Shown here piece after piece: positions 1 through 5,974 of a stretch of DNA of 6,962 bases. Source of the DNA: Candidatus Onthomorpha intestinigallinarum (GTDB lineage Bacteria; Bacteroidota; Bacteroidia; Bacteroidales; P3); assembly GCA_019114015.1 (NCBI GenBank), contig DXGG01000124.1, positions 1 through 6,962 of the forward strand, read 5' to 3'. The number at the start of each line of letters is the position of its first letter. The stretch's first letter is position 1. The translations under genes and the position numbers were made by a program. The notes below the pieces were generated by a model. That model was given only the letters and a program-made list of their open reading frames with translations, did not search any database and was not told the origin of the DNA.

Positions 1-1286
1 GTAAACTCGGTCAGAACATTCGTCTAGTCGTTTCTGTTTCAATGCTTACTGAAGGATGGGATGCAAATACGGTAACCCATATTTGCGGGGTTCGTGCATT
101 TGGTTCACAACTGCTTTGTGAGCAAGTTGCGGGTCGTGCATTGCGTCGCCAGAGTTATGAACTTGTGCCATATGATAAGGACGGAAAAGAGATTGAACAG
201 AAAAATCTTAAAAAGTATAAGAAAGAAAATATAGTTTGGAAATTCCCTCCTGAATATGCCCATATCATTGGTGTGCCGTTCAAGACATTCAAAGGCGGTG
301 GAGCAGGAACTCCGCCTCCGCCAAAGCCTAAGACTGTAATAAAAGCACTTGTAGAAAGGAAAGATTTGGAAATAATATTCCCCAATATAGTAGGCTATCG
401 TAGTGAGAATGAGACTGGTCGTATAGATTCTGACTATACCGGTGAACCTAAGTTCAAACTCAACTTTACACAGATACCTGAAGAAACTGTTTTGTCAACT
501 CCGGTAGGTGAGGATATTAGAGTGTTGAAAAATGACTATCGAGAACTGCGTGACGCCCAAGTCATTTATGTCCTCACTCAAAGATTGATTCAGCAGTATT
601 ACACTAATTTTGAAAATGGTCGTGAATTTCAGGTGTTCGGCCAATTGAAACGTATTGTGGAGAAATGGTATGATTCTCAAGTGGAAATCATTGGTGGCGA
701 TGGCTCCAGGGAAATACGGCGACTGGTTGTCTTCTGGAATCAGAAAGAAACGGCGACTTCTATCTATGAAGGAATAAGGCGGGCTAATACGGACAAGGAA
801 AAGATAAAAGCCATTCTAAATTACTATAATCCGACAGGAAGTACAAAGTATGTGCTTGGAGCTACTTCCAAAGAGGTTTATCCGACAAAGAAAAGTCATG
901 TGAACTATGTGGTTGCTGATACTGCCTCATGGGAACAGATAGCATCCAAAACTCTGGAAGAACTGCCGCAGATAATTCGATATGTGAAGAATCATTTTCT
1001 TGATTTCAAGATTCCATACTTGGTTGGAGCTGCTGAACATATATATGTACCTGATTTTATAGCAGTTGTCAAGACGGAAAGTGGCAAGGAAGTAAATCTA
1101 ATTATTGAAATTTCCGGCATGTCCAATGACAGGTTGGGTCATAAAGACTTTAAACGTAAATATGTCAAGGATTTTTGGATTCCTGCCGCAAACAATCTTG
1201 AAACATATGGCATCTGGGATTTCGTAGAGGTGTCGGATATTGATAATATCAAAGCTATATTAACGGAGAAAATCAACTCATTATGA
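1..1286 (+). CDS. Type III-like restriction endonuclease, helicase-nuclease subunit (BPTD_3080-like), 5' truncated by window
   Basis: This is the C-terminal part of a large restriction subunit that would translocate on and cleave unmodified DNA. The frame is open from position 3, so the true start lies upstream and about 427 residues are present. Near the left edge are SF2 helicase motif V (TEGWDANTVTH, about 51-83) and motif VI (QVAGRALRR, about 123-149), the latter with the arginine-finger region. A Pro-rich linker (GTPPPPKPKT, about 309-338) follows, then the family-like stretch ERKDLEIIFPNIVGYR. A PD-(D/E)XK-like nuclease region lies near the C terminus: VPDF (Asp at 1053-1055) and LIIEISG (Glu at 1107-1109). 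The residue where Lys is expected is Ser (1113-1115), so catalytic competence is uncertain. The helicase assignment rests on visible motifs; the family name rests on remembered resemblance of the linker and C-terminal segments. The stop overlaps the next gene's start by 4 bp, so the two are almost certainly one operon with coupled translation. Confidence 0.9.
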   Translation, partial: KLGQNIRLVVSVSMLTEGWDANTVTHICGVRAFGSQLLCEQVAGRALRRQSYELVPYDKDGKEIEQKNLKKYKKENIVWKFPPEYAHIIGVPFKTFKGGGAGTPPPPKPKTVIKALVERKDLEIIFPNIVGYRSENETGRIDSDYTGEPKFKLNFTQIPEETVLSTPVGEDIRVLKNDYRELRDAQVIYVLTQRLIQQYYTNFENGREFQVFGQLKRIVEKWYDSQVEIIGGDGSREIRRLVVFWNQKETATSIYEGIRRANTDKEKIKAILNYYNPTGSTKYVLGATSKEVYPTKKSHVNYVVADTASWEQIASKTLEELPQIIRYVKNHFLDFKIPYLVGAAEHIYVPDFIAVVKTESGKEVNLIIEISGMSNDRLGHKDFKRKYVKDFWIPAANNLETYGIWDFVEVSDIDNIKAILTEKINSL

Positions 1287-3886
1287 ATAATAAAAATATA
1301 ATGCCGGTAGGAGCTATCAATCATGATGACGAACATCGTGCGTCTATTCCTACAACAGAACTTGCCGGAGAAGAGTCTTTGGTTGCGGAAAACATGTCTC
1401 CTGAAGGTCAGTATAAACAATTTAAGCATGAATTTGATCGCGGTCGTGACCCTGAACTTTATTGGCTTGGTAAATATAAAAACGATAATGATGAAACAAA
1501 ATCATCAGACTTGAGAGTAGATACACGTTCATTATATCGTCATGAAGAGATTCGTCCGGAAATGTTAATTAACCAGCTGTACACATTAAAAGCAGATGAA
1601 AAAGCAGCCTGCATGGCTTCTCTTTTTGGTAATGATATGCCCAAAACGGTATATGAGGATGAATTGCAAAGAATTACGGAATATTATCAGCATAATGCCG
1701 ATTGGCGCAACCGATTGATTCAAGGTGATTCTCTTTTGGTGATGAATTCTTTGTTGCAACGTGAGGGAATGGCTGGTCGTGTACAGATGGTATATATCGA
1801 CCCTCCATACGGCATTAAGTATGGTTCCAACTGGCAGATGAAACTGAACAATCGCGATGTGAAAGATAATGATGAGTCTTTGACAGGAGAACCGGAAATG
1901 ATTAAGGCTTTCCGTGATACGTGGGAATTAGGGATTCACAGTTATTTATCTTATTTGCGTGATCGTCTTGTGTTGGCTCGTGAACTTTTGACCGAGTCAG
2001 GTTCTTGCTTTGTACAAATTTCGGATGATAATGTGCATCTTGTAAGAAATTTGATGGATGAGGTGTTTGGTAGTGAGAACTTTGTGAGTCAAATAATTTA
2101 TAATAGAACTGCTGGCTTTGCAACAAACACTATTGGTAATGTGGCAGACTATATATTGTGGTTTTCTAAGAATAAAGAAGTTATAAAGTTTAATAAATTA
2201 TTTGTGAATAAAAGTTTGCTTCATGGGGCAGGAGCAAAATATAATTGGGTAGAAGAGAAGGATGGAAGTATTCGCTCAATAAAATTAGAAGAGAGACTTA
2301 ATCCATCTCTTCTCCCAGAAGGAGCAATTATTTTTAGAAATGGACCTATAACGTCCCAAACGCCAAGTGAAACAACTGTATTTAATTATACTTATAAGGG
2401 AAAAGTTTATTCACCTGGGAAAAGAGGGTGGAGTACTAATTTAAATGGTATGCAAACTCTTGAGCTTAAAGGTCGTCTTTTGGAATCCTCAGGTAAAACA
2501 CTGGGATACAAACTATGTTATAATGATTTTCCTTGTGTCGAACTTAATAATCTTTGGCAAGATACTGGTTCAGGAGGTTTTGTGGAGGAAAAAATTTATG
2601 TAGTACAGTCAGGAACAAAACCTATTCAACGCTGTATGTTAATGTGCACCGACCCAGGCGATTTAGTTCTTGACCCAACCTGCGGAAGTGGTACAACTGC
2701 ATACGTTGCGGAGCAATGGGGACGCCGTTGGATTACGATAGATACATCCCGAATTGCCCTTAATATCGCTAAGAAACGACTAACTACAGCCGTATTTCCC
2801 TATTATGAATTATTTGACAAGGAAAACGGTAATATCCGTCAAGGGTTTGTCTATAAAACCGTTCCGCATATCACACTGAAATCGTTGGCAAATGATTTAG
2901 AACCGGACGAAGAAATCTTGTATGACCAACCTAAGGAAGATAAAAAGAAGATTCGTGTCGCTGGGCCCTTTACAGTAGAAACGCTACAAAGCTTCCATGT
3001 GATAAATCCTGATGCGATTGGTGTGGATGAACGCAATGAAACGGAAGGTTTTCAGGAGCGGATTTTTGCGCACCTTAAATCATCTGGAATACGCAATGGA
3101 GCAAAGAATGAGCAGGCAGTTTTCTATAATATTGAACCTGTTGCCAATCCATATCTCAATGCGAAAGGATATTACAAAGACGCGGAAGGAAAAGAGCGTC
3201 TGGCTTATTTCCATATTGGTCCTAAGTTTGGCACAGTTAGTAAACGTGCAGTCACGGAATCTCTTAAAGAGTTTCGTAGTGTAGCCCCCTATGAAGGCGC
3301 TTCGTGGTTATGTATCCTTGGTTTCTCATTTGAGGACAATATCAACGAAAAGGACTATAATTTGGGCTCGTTCGTTGTGAGCAAAGTACGTATGCATGAC
3401 GATTTGATGCAAGACGGACTGCTAAAGAAAGACAGAGGTGCCGGAGCATTCATTACGATTGGAGAGCCAGATATTGCAATTGTTGAAGACGAAGGAGGTA
3501 AAACTGTCCATGTCGAGATTCAGGGACTGGATATCTATGACCCAATCAAAGACATTGTAAAACCTCGTTCTGTGGAAGATATTGCCTATTGGGAAATTGA
3601 TGATGACTATAATGGAGAACAATTCATTGTCAGAGGTCTGCATTTCTGTGGCGGTTCAAAGAAAGAATTTGATGCTTGGAAGAAAGGATTGCAGTCTGTC
3701 GCTCCGAAAGCGACAAAAAAGAAAGCAGAATCAACTTTACGTCTCCTTTTAAATGAAGAACTTTGGGATACTCTTTATGACTTTCGAAGCCAGCCTATTG
3801 AAAGGCGTAAAGGACGCAAAATCGCTGTCCGTGTGATTTCACAGTTTGGTGAGGAATCGACAAAGGTGCTGACGATTGAGAAATAA
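1283..3886 (+). CDS. Type III-like site-specific DNA methyltransferase (Mod subunit)
   Basis: Complete 867-residue modification subunit, predicted to transfer a methyl group from S-adenosylmethionine to an exocyclic amino group, most likely N6 of adenine, and so protect host DNA from the upstream nuclease. Catalytic motif IV is DPPY (residues 173-176), preceded by LIQGDSLLVM (145-154). The segment around FVQISDD (Asp pair 248-249) follows. The SAM-binding motif I is DPTCGSGTT (464-472), with RRWITID ending at Asp487. Motif IV before motif I makes it a beta-class enzyme. The target recognition domain should lie between them, about residues 270-445, where the DNA becomes markedly AT-rich. A long C-terminal extension (about 490-867) is shared with relatives as I recall them and has no motif I can assign; it ends in a Lys/Arg-rich tail. 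The start ATG lies inside the nuclease gene's last codons (ATGA), indicating translational coupling. The target sequence cannot be read from the gene. Arg is mostly CGT, unlike genes to the right. Confidence 0.93.
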   Translation: MNNKNIMPVGAINHDDEHRASIPTTELAGEESLVAENMSPEGQYKQFKHEFDRGRDPELYWLGKYKNDNDETKSSDLRVDTRSLYRHEEIRPEMLINQLYTLKADEKAACMASLFGNDMPKTVYEDELQRITEYYQHNADWRNRLIQGDSLLVMNSLLQREGMAGRVQMVYIDPPYGIKYGSNWQMKLNNRDVKDNDESLTGEPEMIKAFRDTWELGIHSYLSYLRDRLVLARELLTESGSCFVQISDDNVHLVRNLMDEVFGSENFVSQIIYNRTAGFATNTIGNVADYILWFSKNKEVIKFNKLFVNKSLLHGAGAKYNWVEEKDGSIRSIKLEERLNPSLLPEGAIIFRNGPITSQTPSETTVFNYTYKGKVYSPGKRGWSTNLNGMQTLELKGRLLESSGKTLGYKLCYNDFPCVELNNLWQDTGSGGFVEEKIYVVQSGTKPIQRCMLMCTDPGDLVLDPTCGSGTTAYVAEQWGRRWITIDTSRIALNIAKKRLTTAVFPYYELFDKENGNIRQGFVYKTVPHITLKSLANDLEPDEEILYDQPKEDKKKIRVAGPFTVETLQSFHVINPDAIGVDERNETEGFQERIFAHLKSSGIRNGAKNEQAVFYNIEPVANPYLNAKGYYKDAEGKERLAYFHIGPKFGTVSKRAVTESLKEFRSVAPYEGASWLCILGFSFEDNINEKDYNLGSFVVSKVRMHDDLMQDGLLKKDRGAGAFITIGEPDIAIVEDEGGKTVHVEIQGLDIYDPIKDIVKPRSVEDIAYWEIDDDYNGEQFIVRGLHFCGGSKKEFDAWKKGLQSVAPKATKKKAESTLRLLLNEELWDTLYDFRSQPIERRKGRKIAVRVISQFGEESTKVLTIEK

Positions 3887-3887
3887 A

Positions 3888-3909
3888 GCTTTGTTTACAC
3901 GCTTTGTTT
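3888..3909. repeat. Short direct repeat at the convergent gene junction
   Basis: The 9-mer GCTTTGTTT occurs at 3888-3896 and again at 3901-3909. It spans the 8-bp gap between the methyltransferase stop and the protease stop on the other strand. It could be a trace of a small duplication at the edge of the acquired module, or chance in T-rich sequence. Its second copy lies within the last codons of the protease gene. There is no matching element at another boundary inside the window. Confidence 0.35.
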
Positions 3910-4740
3910 CTCTTTCCTTCTGCGCATTATTTCGCTTGCAAAGAAGGCAAGGATGATTACTACGCTTAGAATCACAAGCATTACGGGCATGTCTTCCGTT
4001 GCGCTTGAGCTGTCCGCACCGTATATGTAATATGCCACGCATGCGGCGGCATTGTTCAAAAAGTGGTATATCATCGGAACCCAAAGAGTTTTGGACCATA
4101 CGAAGAGATAACCCACTACTATGGACATGACAAAGCGCGGAAGGAAGGAGAAAAGCTCGAAGTGTATGAGGGAAAAGAACGCGGATGAAATCACTATTCC
4201 GACCAAGGTGTTTCTGCACAACTTGATGCAGGTGGTCTGTATCACACCCCTGAAGAACATCTCTTCCACCACTGCGGGCGTCACGGCTATGACAAACAGT
4301 CTGAAAAGCAGTCCGGTGAAGGAGTCGGTCATAATCAATGCCTCAGTGGACGCTTCCGCCGAGGCCTGTATCTGGCGGAATATCTCCTCACCTGCAAAGT
4401 GCAGGCCGTCGTTCCATTGTTGCAAGACAGATATGAGAGGTATGGAGGCAAAGGGAAGAACCATTGCCCAGATGCCAAGACGGGAGGGGATGTTGAAATT
4501 GAAGTATAGTCTGTAATCCCTGTCGAACATGTAGGCGCATATCAGTGCCGACACTCCGAACATCATAAGCGAGCTGAAGAACTGCAACACAAGCATGGCG
4601 GTGCTGTTTGCGTTTATGTCTGGATAGGATAATGTGACAATGGCAACGGCAATGCTTGTGAAAAAGGTTACGGCCATCATCACCGCTATGCTCATCAGCA
4701 GCTTGACCACCGGCTTGGAATCATGTGACTGTAGTTTCAT
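3895..4740 (-). CDS. CPBP family intramembrane metalloprotease (CAAX protease/Abi family)
   Basis: A 281-residue multi-pass inner-membrane protein of the CPBP (Rce1-like) family, predicted to be a glutamate-type intramembrane protease. The three conserved motifs are present: EEMFFR (EExxxR, 159-164), FSLIH (FxxxH, 189-193) and HFLNN (HxxxN, 226-230). Hydrophobic segments are seen near residues 13-38, 46-71, 88-106, 143-157, 177-193, 202-217 and 251-270, and the protein ends in a basic tail (RRRKEKQ). The length is normal for the family. The start ATG directly follows AAAAGG; an internal Met at 16 would remove part of the first hydrophobic segment, so the longer start is preferred. The substrate is unknown. 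Bacterial relatives are linked to bacteriocin immunity, peptide maturation or membrane-protein turnover, and the sequence does not decide among them. It begins 20 nt after tRNA-Arg on the same strand and ends 8 bp from the oppositely oriented methyltransferase gene. Confidence 0.93.
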   Translation of the reverse strand: MKLQSHDSKPVVKLLMSIAVMMAVTFFTSIAVAIVTLSYPDINANSTAMLVLQFFSSLMMFGVSALICAYMFDRDYRLYFNFNIPSRLGIWAMVLPFASIPLISVLQQWNDGLHFAGEEIFRQIQASAEASTEALIMTDSFTGLLFRLFVIAVTPAVVEEMFFRGVIQTTCIKLCRNTLVGIVISSAFFSLIHFELFSFLPRFVMSIVVGYLFVWSKTLWVPMIYHFLNNAAACVAYYIYGADSSSATEDMPVMLVILSVVIILAFFASEIMRRRKEKQSV

Positions 4741-4760
4741 CCTTTTGCGTTTTTATTTTG

Positions 4761-4833
4761 TACTCTCGGCGGGACTCGAACCCGCAACCTCAGAACCGGA
4801 ATCTGACATTTTATCCAATTGAACTACGAGAGC
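4761..4833 (-). tRNA. tRNA-Arg (anticodon CCG)
   Basis: A 73-nt cloverleaf folds on the minus strand. The 7-bp acceptor stem is GCTCTCG with CGAGAGT (first pair G-U), with discriminator A. The D arm is GTTC/AAAT, with a C-A mismatch at the 13-22 pair and loop AATTGGATA. The anticodon stem is TCAGA/TCTGA around loop TTCCGGT, giving anticodon CCG, which reads the Arg codon CGG. The variable loop is 4 nt. The T arm is GCGGG/CCCGC with loop TTCGAGT. No CCA is encoded (CAA follows), so it must be added after processing. It sits 10 nt after the corA stop codon and 20 nt before the CPBP start codon on the same strand, with no terminator on either side. It therefore probably matures by RNase P and 3'-end cleavage of a transcript that also carries protein genes. 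Confidence 0.96.
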
Positions 4834-4843
4834 ATTATGTCCA

Positions 4844-5788
4844 TTACAGCCATCTTCGCCGTTTGAAATATATCAGGAAGGCTACGGCTATTATCACCAT
4901 CACTATCATTATGCCTGCGAAAGCGTATCTTGACTCCGCACCGGGAAGACTTACGTTCATTCCGTATATGCTTGAAACCACCGTAAGCGGAAGCATGATT
5001 GTGGAAAGGAAGGTCAGCACCTTCATTATCTCGTTGGTCTTGTTGGTCTGCAAGGAGTCGAAGGTCTTGCTCAAGCCCTCAATCAATTCACCGTAGTCCT
5101 CAATCAAGTCGAACATCTTCTGATACTGGTCCAGTATGTTTCCCCAATAGTCTTCCATGTCTTCGGCATAACCCTTGATACCTCCTGATTCAAATTTGTG
5201 GAACACCCTTATCTGGGGTTTGAAGGTGGTGTTGAGCGATATGATGTTTTTTCGTGTCACGCTCAGATGCTCCAGAACCTTCTGCGGTTTCTTGGTGAAT
5301 ATGTCGTAGTTTATGCTGTCCACCTCGGACCCTATTCTGAGAGTAAGGGTGTAGGTCTCAACCATCAGCTTGCCGAGCAGGTTGTAGAGCAGTGCGTCGG
5401 AAGAGGAACTCATCTTGCGTATCAGCTCCTCCTCTTCCTTGGAGGCGGTATTGCTTTTGCACTTCTGCATGATTTCCTTTGTCTGTGCAAAAAGGTTCTT
5501 CACCACCCAGTGCGAGCGGCCTATGGTTACTATGTAGTCGTTTCCCCAGAATATCTTGACTTCCTTGACCCTTATGAATCGGTTGGACTTGTCGAAGTAC
5601 GGAAAGTGAAGTATAAGGAAATAATAATCGTCGTATTCGTCTATCTTTGGGCGCTGGTTGACAGAGCGACAGTCCTCTATGTCCAAGGGGTGGAAGGCGA
5701 AAGTGTCGGAAAGGTAGGCGTAGTCTGTTTCGTCCGGATTTATAACGTGCAACCACTTCAACTCATCAAAGTTTATTGTTTCAATCAC
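4844..5788 (-). CDS. corA: CorA family divalent cation (Mg2+/Co2+) transporter
   Basis: An inner-membrane channel-type transporter that carries Mg2+ or related divalent ions as a homopentamer. The protein has a large acidic N-terminal cytoplasmic domain, a long helical stalk region (about residues 100-255) and two C-terminal membrane helices. The signature YGMN ends the first helix (GMN at 276-278 counted from the chosen start); the second helix follows (GIMIVMVIIAVAFLIYF) and the protein ends in a basic tail KRRRWL. The loop after GMN reads VSLPGAES, not the MPEL of classical CorA, so metal preference is uncertain. I chose the GTG start at 5786-5788 (314 residues): a perfect AAGGAGG stands 5 nt upstream and the promoter lies just before it. 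An in-frame ATG at 5819-5821 would add 11 residues (325 total) but would leave a leader of only a few nucleotides. First gene of the likely corA/tRNA-Arg/CPBP unit. Gene symbol by family only. Confidence 0.92.
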   Translation of the reverse strand: MIETINFDELKWLHVINPDETDYAYLSDTFAFHPLDIEDCRSVNQRPKIDEYDDYYFLILHFPYFDKSNRFIRVKEVKIFWGNDYIVTIGRSHWVVKNLFAQTKEIMQKCKSNTASKEEEELIRKMSSSSDALLYNLLGKLMVETYTLTLRIGSEVDSINYDIFTKKPQKVLEHLSVTRKNIISLNTTFKPQIRVFHKFESGGIKGYAEDMEDYWGNILDQYQKMFDLIEDYGELIEGLSKTFDSLQTNKTNEIMKVLTFLSTIMLPLTVVSSIYGMNVSLPGAESRYAFAGIMIVMVIIAVAFLIYFKRRRWL

Positions 5789-5793
5789 ATAGA

Positions 5794-5800
5794 CCTCCTT
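5794..5800 (-). promoter_or_regulatory. Strong Shine-Dalgarno site deciding the corA start
   Basis: The minus strand reads AAGGAGG, then TCTAT, then GTG. The 5-nt spacing is ideal for initiation at the GTG codon 5786-5788. Bacteroidota genes often lack such sites, so a full match is informative. It lies inside the coding region if the upstream ATG at 5821 is used, which argues against that start. Confidence 0.75.
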
Positions 5801-5831
5801 TCTCTTTACACGGTGGAACAAAAAATCCGTG

Positions 5832-5863
5832 CAAAGGTAGCAATAATTATTTTATTGACCAAA
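5832..5863 (-). promoter_or_regulatory. Bacteroidota-type promoter for corA, tRNA-Arg and CPBP
   Basis: On the minus strand the -7 element is TACCTTTG (5839 to 5832), a full match to the TAnnTTTG consensus used by the Bacteroidota primary sigma factor. A TTTG -33 element (5863 to 5860) lies 20 nt upstream, a normal spacing. The transcript should begin a few nucleotides after the -7 box, near 5825. No equally good promoter precedes the tRNA or the protease gene. Confidence 0.75.
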
Positions 5864-5897
5864 CCCTTGTGCCGCTCCCGCAATGTGAGCGTCAGGG
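5864..5897. repeat. GC-rich imperfect inverted repeat in the divergent control region
   Basis: The inner arms CGCTC (5873-5877) and GAGCG (5887-5891) enclose 9 nt. The outer arms CCCT (5864-5867) and AGGG (5894-5897) extend it across an internal loop. It sits next to the corA -33 element and upstream of the pgk promoter, and no U-run follows on either strand in a terminator arrangement. It could be a protein-binding site shared by the two divergent promoters. No regulator is identifiable. Confidence 0.4.
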
Positions 5898-5899
5898 AC

Positions 5900-5915
5900 A
5901 AAAAAACGTTTTTTT
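5900..5915. repeat. A-tract/T-tract palindrome upstream of pgk
   Basis: Seven A, CG, then seven T form a perfect 16-nt palindrome, with one further T following. It overlaps the place expected for the -33 region of the first pgk -7 box. Such A/T tracts are bent and can help RNA polymerase binding in the manner of an UP element. That role is inference from position and composition. Confidence 0.45.
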
Positions 5916-5926
5916 TCATCACGTTG

Positions 5927-5948
5927 TCGTATCTTTGTCGTATCTTTG
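5927..5948 (+). promoter_or_regulatory. Tandem -7 promoter elements for pgk
   Basis: The 11-mer TCGTATCTTTG occurs twice in perfect tandem. Each copy contains TATCTTTG (5930-5937 and 5941-5948), a full match to the TAnnTTTG -7 consensus. Transcription could start about 11 nt apart from the two boxes, giving A-rich leaders of roughly 20 and 30 nt. No clean TTTG -33 stands at the usual distance from either; a T-run at 5909-5916 is the closest. Confidence 0.7.
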
Positions 5949-5974
5949 TTGAAAAATTAAAAAAACACCTGGAG

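Noticed and set aside
3885..3892. AAAGCTTT palindrome as a terminator between the convergent genes
   Set aside because: The stem would be only 4 bp with no loop and no strong U-run, so it cannot be supported as an intrinsic terminator.
3839..4219. A 126-codon minus-strand frame at the protease 3' end
   Set aside because: It overlaps the CPBP gene, whose three family motifs are in the other frame, and it crosses the methyltransferase stop; it is a shadow.
3895..4740. The CPBP (Abi-family) protease as a third component of the R-M system
   Set aside because: It is on the opposite strand, appears to share a transcript with corA and the tRNA, and nothing in the sequence links it to the R-M operon.
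4865..4872. TATATTTC on the minus strand as a private promoter for the tRNA
   Set aside because: It matches the TAnnTTTG consensus imperfectly and has no TTTG -33 element at 19-21 nt upstream; not strong enough to call.
4725..5096. Plus-strand reading frames across the tRNA encoding LYSRRDSNPQP and SAGLEPATSEPE-like peptides
   Set aside because: These are well-known false proteins made by translating the antisense of a tRNA gene; the cloverleaf on the minus strand explains the sequence.
5358..5756. A 132-codon minus-strand open frame inside corA
   Set aside because: It lies fully within corA in another frame, has an Arg/Pro/His-rich composition typical of shadow frames, and shows no family motif.
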